Shown here in pieces: positions 1-5,189 of a DNA stretch of 9,552 nt. A program made the translations under genes and the position numbers. The notes under the pieces were generated by a model, which worked only from the letters and a program-made list of their open reading frames with translations, searched no databases and was not told where the DNA came from. Each line of letters opens with the position of its first letter. Within the stretch, counting starts at the first letter, position 1. The stretch comes from Bacteroidales bacterium Bact_07 (GTDB lineage: Bacteria > Bacteroidota > Bacteroidia > Bacteroidales > Tenuifilaceae), in NCBI GenBank assembly GCA_001603415.1, contig LUYY01000178.1, forward strand, positions 1-9,552, read 5' to 3'.

Positions 1-643
1 AATCGACACCTTGAATCAAAAATTCCTTTGATATTTTAAGGTATGCATCAACTATAGAGAATTCACCCTTTGGGGGTAAATGCTTAAAAATTTCTGGCGA
101 AATAACGTGTATTCCGGAAAAAGCAAAAGCAGTAAGTACTTTTGATGGGTTGGTTAATATCACCTTACCGGTAACCATGTTCCGCCAACCGGAAAGTGCC
201 ATTTGTTCATCGAAAAGGAATACACGTGAGGCCTCTCTTTTGCTAACGGCAAGCGAGGCGAGAGCCCCTGAGTTGAGATGGTACTGATATAAGTAATGTA
301 AGTCAATATTTGAGATTATATCGACATTATGAACCAAGAAAGGATCGCCCTGATCGAGGAATTTACGGGCATGAACAAGAGCACCGCCGGTATCGAGTAA
401 CCTTTCGGTTTCGTCGGAAATATCAATCTGGGCATTAAAACTGTTATTCTTCAAGAAATCGATAATCTGCTGGGCATGATGATGAACATTAACAACTATT
501 TGGGTAAATCCAAAGCCAATTAAATTGTTAATGCATATTTCAAGCAAGGTTTTTCCGTTAACCTCAATAAGCGCTTTGGGTTTATCGGCAGTCAAGGGTA
601 ACAGTCGGGTGCCTAAACCAGCGGCTAAAATCATTGCTCTCAT
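1..643 (-). CDS. MurU-like sugar-1-phosphate nucleotidyltransferase (3' end outside window)
   Basis: The first 214 residues, read from the ATG at 643, form the GT-A/Rossmann fold of a sugar-phosphate nucleotidyltransferase. The signature LAAGLGTRLLPLTADKPKAL (residues 6-25) holds the nucleotide-binding loop and the catalytic Arg13 and Lys23. LDTGGAL (83-89) and the metal-binding HNVD with Asp108 follow. MurU of Pseudomonas is a close model: it makes UDP-MurNAc from MurNAc-1-phosphate. Family members run to about 220-250 residues, so only a short C-terminal piece is missing. It is the last visible gene of a packed minus-strand operon and lies 6 bases after the 42-residue gene. An AmgK-like kinase upstream in the same operon supports a role in amino-sugar or cell-wall recycling in the cytoplasm. 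Sequence alone does not exclude a mannose- or glucose-1-phosphate substrate. The family call is firm; the MurNAc specificity is inferred. Confidence 0.9.
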   Translation of the reverse strand, partial: MRAMILAAGLGTRLLPLTADKPKALIEVNGKTLLEICINNLIGFGFTQIVVNVHHHAQQIIDFLKNNSFNAQIDISDETERLLDTGGALVHARKFLDQGDPFLVHNVDIISNIDLHYLYQYHLNSGALASLAVSKREASRVFLFDEQMALSGWRNMVTGKVILTNPSKVLTAFAFSGIHVISPEIFKHLPPKGEFSIVDAYLKISKEFLIQGVD

Positions 644-649
644 ATAAAC

Positions 650-778
650 TTACGATTTTACGGGTTTACAAAGTTTTGACTTTTTATTAGATGACGCTCC
701 GCACCTTGCACAGGTGTATTCCTTACCCTCAACTTTTTTAATTCCTGCTTTACCTTTTTCACACTTCTTTTTCGACAT
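650..778 (-). CDS. 42-residue lysine-rich cysteine mini-protein, possible zinc ribbon
   Basis: A short frame starts with ATG at 778 and stops with TAA at 650-652, encoding 42 residues. It fits exactly between its neighbours: 4 bases after the kinase-RapZ stop and 6 bases before the nucleotidyltransferase start. That packing, with no overlap, is good evidence for a real gene. The protein is strongly basic (MSKKKCEKGKAG at the start) and has four cysteines at 6, 23, 26 and 37. The central pair forms CARCG, a typical knuckle of a zinc ribbon, and the C-terminal CKP could supply the fourth ligand. No signal peptide or membrane segment is visible, so it should be cytoplasmic. I do not recognise a named family. 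A metal-binding, nucleic-acid-binding or protein-binding role is only a guess from the basic, cysteine-knuckle composition. Confidence 0.8.
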   Translation of the reverse strand: MSKKKCEKGKAGIKKVEGKEYTCARCGASSNKKSKLCKPVKS

Positions 779-782
779 AATA

Positions 783-2210
783 CTAGCGCTTTTCGAGTTC
801 AATATGTTTTACCAATACCTTAATGTTTGAACTGCCGTAATTAGTCTTCAAATACTTAACAAGTTGTTCAGCACAAAACACAGAGCGGTGTTGGCCACCA
901 GTACAACCAAAACCAACAGATAAATGTTTAAAATTTCGGGATAAATACCTATCTGTAGCAGATTTTACTAATGTAAAAGCATTATCGCAAAAACTCTTTA
1001 CCTCGCCCAATGAGTTTAGGTAATTGGAAACGGGTTCATCGAGGCCTGTCAAATTCTTATATTCATCAATTTGCCCAGGATTAGGTAGATAGCGGCAATC
1101 GAACACAAATCCTCCACCATGCTCGGGATTTAAGGGCGGGTATCCATTCTTGATGGAAAAGCTATATATCTGAACAGTAAGCCCATCAAAACCATTAAAA
1201 TGCTCAACCTTATACATTTGGGATAGCTCAAGCTGCAAATGGCTAAGGTATAATAATCGATTGTTGTCAAGCGACTCCAGTAAATAGGCAAGGTTTTGTA
1301 ATGCAAGCGGAATGCTTTGAATGAAATGAGCCTTTCGCTCAACAAGACCTCTAAAGCCATAAGCTCCAAGTGTCTGCAGTATGCGGAAAATGGCCATGTA
1401 TGGAAACAAACTTATCAATGCACTCCTATCAATTGGCCTATATTTAGATATTTCATCTAAATAGAGCAATAAACACTCTTGCCGAAGTGAATCGCTCAAA
1501 TTAGCTTTGGCTTGGTATAGGAATGAGGCCAAATCGTAAAGGCCTGAGCCAATTCTGGCACCTTGGAAATCAATAAAGTATAGTTCCTCACCCGATATCA
1601 TTATGTTCCGTGATTGAAAATCGCGGAATTGTAAAAGTTGATTATCGCCATTGAGTACAATCTCTTGTAGGTAATCGAAAACCTTTTCGAGCTCTGCTTC
1701 ATCGAATATCATACCCGATGGTTTTAGGAAACAGTACTTAAAGTAGTACATGTCCCACATCACCGACTTGGCATCGAAATGTGAAACCGGATATAGCTTT
1801 GTGGGGTCAATACCATTATAGCCCAAGACATTGAATTTGGCAAGGTTACATACAGCCTGCCTAATGAGGCTCTCAACCACTATACTATTGGAACCTGTAT
1901 CGGTAATGATATCGTATAGCGACAAAGAGCCTAAATCGGTTTGCAGGTAATACTTCTTGCACACCGAAACACCCAAAATCTTTGGAACAGGAATATTGCT
2001 ATTGGTGAGATGATTCGAAAGATATATAAAGGTTTCGTTTTCCCTCACATCATCATTAAAGGTTCCAATGCAGGACTTTTGACTGGATATAATTCGATAG
2101 TAAATACGCGCTGAACCGGAGCGGGGCATCAGTACAACGCTCTCAGGGGAATGCCCATAAACCTGTATGTAGAGATTAGTGAGGTTATCGATATGCGAAT
2201 TGTGGCTCAT
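783..2210 (-). CDS. AmgK-like aminoglycoside-phosphotransferase-fold kinase fused to RapZ C-terminal domain
   Basis: This 475-residue protein has two domains. Residues about 10-320 are an APH-fold kinase like AmgK, the MurNAc/GlcNAc anomeric kinase. PRSGSARIYYRI (29-40) matches the family's N-lobe motif. FRDFQSRN (195-202) is the catalytic loop with Asp197 and Asn202, and FIDFQGAR (212-219) brings the metal-binding Asp214. Residues about 344-470 match the C-terminal half of RapZ: VQIYSFSIKNGYP, FVFDCRYLPNP (368-378), LTGLDEPV (387-394) and the hallmark GCTGGQHRS (435-443). The N-terminal P-loop ATPase half of RapZ is absent. In Escherichia coli the RapZ C-terminal domain binds glucosamine-6-phosphate and regulates GlmS through small RNAs. 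The ATG at 2210 lies 2 bases after the upstream stop, and no better start is visible. The fusion suggests sugar phosphorylation coupled to amino-sugar-phosphate sensing (inference). The usual His before Arg-Asp in the catalytic loop is Phe195. The architecture is certain; the substrate is not. Confidence 0.92.
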   Translation of the reverse strand: MSHNSHIDNLTNLYIQVYGHSPESVVLMPRSGSARIYYRIISSQKSCIGTFNDDVRENETFIYLSNHLTNSNIPVPKILGVSVCKKYYLQTDLGSLSLYDIITDTGSNSIVVESLIRQAVCNLAKFNVLGYNGIDPTKLYPVSHFDAKSVMWDMYYFKYCFLKPSGMIFDEAELEKVFDYLQEIVLNGDNQLLQFRDFQSRNIMISGEELYFIDFQGARIGSGLYDLASFLYQAKANLSDSLRQECLLLYLDEISKYRPIDRSALISLFPYMAIFRILQTLGAYGFRGLVERKAHFIQSIPLALQNLAYLLESLDNNRLLYLSHLQLELSQMYKVEHFNGFDGLTVQIYSFSIKNGYPPLNPEHGGGFVFDCRYLPNPGQIDEYKNLTGLDEPVSNYLNSLGEVKSFCDNAFTLVKSATDRYLSRNFKHLSVGFGCTGGQHRSVFCAEQLVKYLKTNYGSSNIKVLVKHIELEKR

Positions 2211-2212
2211 AA

Positions 2213-2890
2213 TTAACTGAAAAGTAGCATTAGTAAAACGATAAATAGCAATGCAGGCAGCATATTGATTACATCAAAACGCTTAATCTCTAATATGTTA
2301 AAGCCCAAGGCTACCAAAAGAATACCTCCAACCGCTGAGAGCTCGGTAATCATACTGGTGGTTAAGCTTCCCGCTGCGTATGAAGCAATTAGTGTTAACC
2401 CACCCTGGTAGATGAGCAAAGGTAGAGTCGAAAAAAGTACCCCAACCCCAAGTGTTGATGCCAAAACAATAGATGAGAAGCCATCCATCAAACTTTTAAG
2501 GTAAAAAAGTTTAGGTGTCGCACCCGTTCCCTCCTCAATGGCACCAAGTACCGTTAAGGAACCCATACAATAAAGAAGGAAGGCAACAACCAATCCCTCC
2601 GAGAAACGATTACCTGAAATTTTAAACCGATTTTTCAGTTTGCTCGAAAAATCGTCGAGCCTTCTCTGCAAATCGAGCAAAGTACCCGAGAGCACACCTA
2701 ATATCAAACTGAATACAACCAAAAGCGGCTCATTTGTTTTGATAGCCATCGAAAACCCTAGCACCAGGGTAAACAGCCCAACTACATGAAAAAAAACTTT
2801 GCTGTATCGGTCGGGCAAACGAGAACCAATCAGCAATCCTATTGATCCTCCAGCCAATACAGCAATGACGTTAATGATTGTTCCGGTCAC
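2213..2890 (-). CDS. DUF554 (YqgA/YdfK-type) integral membrane protein
   Basis: This 225-residue protein is almost entirely hydrophobic and matches DUF554, a family of unassigned inner-membrane proteins that includes E. coli YqgA. The family's opening, a Gly-Thr-Ile-Ile-Asn stretch, is seen at residues 3-7. Other conserved stretches are SLMDGFSSIVLASTLGVGV (133-151), LLIYQGG (158-164) and ITELSAVGGILL (181-192). About seven or eight membrane segments are visible, near residues 5-22, 33-50, 55-72, 98-118, 138-160, 162-178, 186-201 and 210-225. A charged cytoplasmic-type loop lies at 73-96. The start is GTG (2888-2890). The triplet immediately upstream in frame is TAA, so translation cannot begin earlier, and the family's N-terminus fits this start. 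It is the first gene of the operon, with its stop 2 bases before the kinase start. No function is known. A role in envelope or amino-sugar transport is only suggested by the operon. Confidence 0.93.
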   Translation of the reverse strand: MTGTIINVIAVLAGGSIGLLIGSRLPDRYSKVFFHVVGLFTLVLGFSMAIKTNEPLLVVFSLILGVLSGTLLDLQRRLDDFSSKLKNRFKISGNRFSEGLVVAFLLYCMGSLTVLGAIEEGTGATPKLFYLKSLMDGFSSIVLASTLGVGVLFSTLPLLIYQGGLTLIASYAAGSLTTSMITELSAVGGILLVALGFNILEIKRFDVINMLPALLFIVLLMLLFS

Positions 2891-2915
2891 TTAATATGCA
2901 ATTTTTATTATACTG

Positions 2916-2947
2916 CTAAAATAGGATGTTTACATCAGAATAAACAA
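2916..2947 (-). promoter_or_regulatory. candidate promoter of the DUF554-kinase-nucleotidyltransferase operon
   Basis: Reading the minus strand, TTG (complement of 2945-2947) is followed after 21 bases by TATTTTAG (complement of 2916-2923). This is one mismatch from the Bacteroidota -7 box TAnnTTTG. Transcription would begin about 20-25 bases before the GTG at 2890. The box is imperfect and the region is very A/T-rich, so the call is tentative. Confidence 0.3.
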
Positions 2948-2987
2948 TTGTTAAAAAAAAAATTTAAGAGTAAATGAATAAAGTTAG

Positions 2988-2995
2988 TATATTTG
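2988..2995 (+). promoter_or_regulatory. candidate -7 box (TATATTTG) of the 160-residue gene
   Basis: TATATTTG is an exact match to the Bacteroidota sigma-ABfr -7 consensus TAnnTTTG and lies 18 bases before the ATG at 3014. That would give a leader of only about 12 bases. No good TTG -33 box is found at the usual 19-21 base spacing; only TTTAAG at 2963-2968 is near. Confidence 0.4.
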
Positions 2996-3013
2996 AATTG
3001 AAAAATATGATTT

Positions 3014-3496
3014 ATGCCATTACCCACGAGTAGCAAAATGCAGTTTAGCCTGTTAAAGAAAGACGAAATCATTGATTTTGTTGAGTTTAACATTACAGGT
3101 GATGCTGAAAACTACATTCGCTGTGATGAAGAGTCGTATTACCTTCAAACAAATGTGTTCAACATCTTTGCAGGCTGCTTTGAACGCAGCCACCATTTGT
3201 TCGATTACATTTCGCCCACCATGTATAATGCCCGCCGTTTCATTCCCCTTCGAAATGAATTGCTTGTTAACCTTGAGAAACTCCTTGTAATTAAAAACGT
3301 ATCGCAGTTCCAGCAGTACTTGAGCCAAGTGTTTTTGGGTAAAGACTTGCTCGAAGTCCTAAAGCAGATTGATCCTGAATACGAAAAGCATTGGAAGGGC
3401 TACATCCGACGCCTTATTCAAGTAAATAGGCATTTGATGAGGCTCATTGACCAGTGTATAGACGAGGAACGCATACTTTGGGTAATTCCCTACTAA
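3014..3496 (+). CDS. unrecognised 160-residue cytoplasmic protein
   Basis: I do not recognise this protein. It has no signal peptide, membrane segment or cysteine cluster (Cys37, Cys55 and Cys148 are scattered). Residues 12-50 look like alternating beta strands with acidic patches (DEIIDFVEFNITGDAEN). Residues about 78-155 are predominantly helical and amphipathic, with a basic central stretch (KHWKGYIRRLIQVNRHL, 125-141) and a WVIPY C-terminus. The ATG at 3014 follows an exact TAnnTTTG box by 18 bases. Met9 at 3038 is an alternative start that would remove the low-complexity MPLPTSSK. The gene stands alone: it diverges from the DUF554 operon and its stop lies 4 bases from the convergent pdxB stop. 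Length, codon use like that of its neighbours, and the promoter match argue it is a real gene. A regulatory or adaptor role is speculation. Confidence 0.8.
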   Translation: MPLPTSSKMQFSLLKKDEIIDFVEFNITGDAENYIRCDEESYYLQTNVFNIFAGCFERSHHLFDYISPTMYNARRFIPLRNELLVNLEKLLVIKNVSQFQQYLSQVFLGKDLLEVLKQIDPEYEKHWKGYIRRLIQVNRHLMRLIDQCIDEERILWVIPY

Positions 3497-3500
3497 GAAA

Positions 3501-4595
3501 TCAAAAATTATCAACCTTAAACCCAAGTTTAATCAACTTAGGGGTATCGGCATTTGTTTTCAGAACCCTAAAACCTGTAAAATCGCGTCGGTAACTATAG
3601 GTATTCCTGTAATCCTCGAAACTTAAATTTATATTTCGAATATCATCTATTTCAACTTGATACGATTTGACGATAGCATCTGAGAGATTGTCGGCGGAAT
3701 CAATTACCTGCAATTCGGCAAGCGGATTTGGCATAGGCCACCATGGTTCAAGCCCAAGATTAAAGTGTTGGCTAATAGTTTCAATCACCATTTTGGTTGC
3801 CATTACTTTCCCCTCAAGCGAGTAACCAGCGATGTGAGGTGTTGCCACAAGGGAACGGCTGGCTAACTCCATGTTTAACTTGGGTTCATTCTCCCAAACA
3901 TCAATAGCCACATCGGCATTGGGGTTTTGTTTTAAAAAATGGATTAGAGCCGTTTCATCAATCACCCCACCCCGCGATGAGTTTAAAATGTATGCGGTTG
4001 GCTTGCATAAAGCCAAGTTTTGGCCATTTAACATGTGGAAGGTTGGATACTTTCCCGATTTAGTAAAGGGTACATGAAAGGTAATGATATCGGAAACCTT
4101 TAGTAATTCGTTTAGGTCAGCAAATGTCGATAAGTTCTCGGATTCTGCTCTAGGGGGGTCGCAACACACCACTTTCATGCCTAGGGCATAACCCAGTTCA
4201 AGCACCTTGCTGCCAACATTCCCAACACCAACAATTCCTAAAGTTAAAGAATGAGGGTTAAGATTTTTTGACCGTACCCATTTAACAAGGGCTGACCCCA
4301 CCCATTGCTGAACAGCAGCAGCATTGCAACCGGGGGCGGTATGCCACGATATTCCATGAGCATTGCAGTACTGGGTATCAATGTGATCGTAGCCAATTGT
4401 AGCCGAAGCAATTAACTTAACCTTAGAATCATCGAGCAAATGGGCATTACAAATGGTTCGGGTTCGTGTAATAAGCACATCGGCATCCTTAACGCTATCC
4501 TTACCAATAAGATGTCCCGGTAAATACTCAACATCGAAAAAGGGTTCAAAAACACCTTTTAGGTAAGGAATATGGCTATCGGCTACAATTTTCAT
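3501..4595 (-). CDS. pdxB: 4-phosphoerythronate dehydrogenase (erythronate-4-phosphate dehydrogenase)
   Basis: This 364-residue enzyme oxidises 4-phospho-D-erythronate with NAD, the second step of the DXP-dependent pyridoxal-5'-phosphate pathway, in the cytoplasm. It is a D-2-hydroxyacid dehydrogenase. The split substrate domain shows TRTRT (43-47) and ATIGYDHID (65-73), followed by the PdxB-typical APGCNA (87-92). The NAD-binding GIVGVGNVG is at 120-128 and HVPFTKSGKYPT at 174-185. The catalytic triad is intact: Arg208 in NSSRGG, Glu237 in DVWENEP and His254 in TPHIAGYSLEGK. The last motif separates PdxB from other members of the superfamily. A C-terminal dimerisation domain (about 290-364) is present, and the length is close to the roughly 375-380 residues of enterobacterial PdxB. 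The ATG at 4595 starts MKIVADSHIPY, as expected for the family. The gene is monocistronic here, convergent with the 160-residue gene and divergent from the YhcH-family gene. Confidence 0.96.
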   Translation of the reverse strand: MKIVADSHIPYLKGVFEPFFDVEYLPGHLIGKDSVKDADVLITRTRTICNAHLLDDSKVKLIASATIGYDHIDTQYCNAHGISWHTAPGCNAAAVQQWVGSALVKWVRSKNLNPHSLTLGIVGVGNVGSKVLELGYALGMKVVCCDPPRAESENLSTFADLNELLKVSDIITFHVPFTKSGKYPTFHMLNGQNLALCKPTAYILNSSRGGVIDETALIHFLKQNPNADVAIDVWENEPKLNMELASRSLVATPHIAGYSLEGKVMATKMVIETISQHFNLGLEPWWPMPNPLAELQVIDSADNLSDAIVKSYQVEIDDIRNINLSFEDYRNTYSYRRDFTGFRVLKTNADTPKLIKLGFKVDNF

Positions 4596-4609
4596 GAATA
4601 AAGTTTGTG

Positions 4610-4617
4610 CAAAGATA
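4610..4617 (-). promoter_or_regulatory. candidate pdxB promoter -7 box (TATCTTTG)
   Basis: On the minus strand TATCTTTG exactly matches TAnnTTTG and lies 14 bases upstream of the pdxB ATG. Transcription would start only a few bases before the start codon. The -33 element is poor: TGTG lies at about the right spacing, and the nearest TTTG is 30 bases upstream. Confidence 0.45.
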
Positions 4618-4637
4618 GCATGTAAAAACTGTTAAAC

Positions 4638-4652
4638 ACATTATTGCCAAAC
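4638..4652 (+). repeat. 15-base intergenic direct repeat, copy 1
   Basis: The sequence acattattgccaaac occurs here between pdxB and the YhcH-family gene and again, identically and in the same orientation, at 5160-5174. This copy contains the TTG proposed as the -33 box of the YhcH-family promoter. Both copies are intergenic. Confidence 0.6.
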
Positions 4653-4673
4653 TATCAAAATAAACTATTTTTA
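4644..4673 (+). promoter_or_regulatory. candidate promoter of the YhcH-family gene
   Basis: TTG at 4644-4646 is followed after exactly 19 bases by TATTTTTA at 4666-4673, one mismatch from TAnnTTTG. The ATG at 4690 lies 16 bases further on, so the leader would be about 10 bases. The spacing is the Bacteroidota optimum. The TTG is part of a 15-base sequence repeated at 5160-5174. Confidence 0.45.
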
Positions 4674-4689
4674 CGACAAAATTGGAAGA

Positions 4690-5139
4690 ATGATTTTAGC
4701 CCCATTATCGGAATTTGGAACATACCTGAAACTTCACCCACTTTTCGATCGGGTTGAGCAGGCACTAATAACACTCGATTTCAGTAAACCCGGCGAAAAA
4801 ATTTACATCGACGGCGAAAACCTTATAGCCATTCCCTCATTTAACAAAGCCCGAAATGCGAGCGAAGCTCCCCTAGAATCGCATGATAGGTATATCGATA
4901 TCCAAATATGTTTGCAAGGTGATGAGACAATGGGGTGGCGCGACCGACAAACCTGCAATGCCATTAAAGAACCCTATAATAGCGATAACGACATAACCTT
5001 TTACTCCGACCAACCCACATGTTTTGTTACTCTAAAACCAAACCAGTTCGCTATTTTTTACCCTTCCGATTGCCACGCACCGCTTATAGGCGAAGGATTT
5101 ATTAAAAAAGTAGTTTTTAAGGTAAAAATTGATTTCTAG
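4690..5139 (+). CDS. YhcH/YjgK/YiaL (DUF386) family protein
   Basis: This 149-residue cytoplasmic protein is a full-length member of the YhcH/YjgK/YiaL (DUF386, EbgC-like) family, a cupin-like beta-barrel that binds a metal. The motif SHDRYIDIQICLQGDE (64-79), preceded by Glu63, supplies His65, Asp70 and Gln72. FYPSDCHAP (123-131) supplies His129. Together these are the conserved pocket. The C-terminal KKVVFKVKI strand (139-147) is also typical. Some members are associated with sialic acid or other sugar catabolism, such as E. coli YhcH/NanQ, and EbgC is an accessory subunit of evolved beta-galactosidase. The substrate here cannot be read from sequence. No nan or galactosidase gene is adjacent. 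It is divergent from pdxB and 50 bases upstream of the caspase lipoprotein, with which it might be co-transcribed since no terminator lies between them. Confidence 0.9.
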   Translation: MILAPLSEFGTYLKLHPLFDRVEQALITLDFSKPGEKIYIDGENLIAIPSFNKARNASEAPLESHDRYIDIQICLQGDETMGWRDRQTCNAIKEPYNSDNDITFYSDQPTCFVTLKPNQFAIFYPSDCHAPLIGEGFIKKVVFKVKIDF

Positions 5140-5159
5140 TAGCATAGTTTTTGTAGTAA

Positions 5160-5174
5160 ACATTATTGCCAAAC
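5160..5174 (+). repeat. 15-base intergenic direct repeat, copy 2
   Basis: This is an identical copy of acattattgccaaac, ending 15 bases before the ATG of the caspase-like lipoprotein. Unlike copy 1, it has no convincing TAnnTTTG box 19-21 bases after its TTG, so a shared promoter role is not evident. A shared operator remains possible. Confidence 0.6.
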
Positions 5175-5189
5175 CAAACTAACCAATAT

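Noticed and set aside
2951..2962. A-rich tract after TTG in the divergent intergenic region as a terminator or origin element
   Set aside because: No hairpin precedes it on either strand and no repeated boxes surround it; it is most simply an A/T-rich promoter region.
3053..3328. Minus-strand 91-codon frame opposite the 160-residue gene
   Set aside because: The plus-strand gene is longer, has a promoter box and ends cleanly against pdxB. The antisense frame has no recognisable domain or packing with other genes.
5166..5189. TTG start eight codons upstream of the caspase-like lipoprotein
   Set aside because: It would put a polar extension in front of a standard lipoprotein signal; the ATG at 5190 gives the expected signal peptide length.
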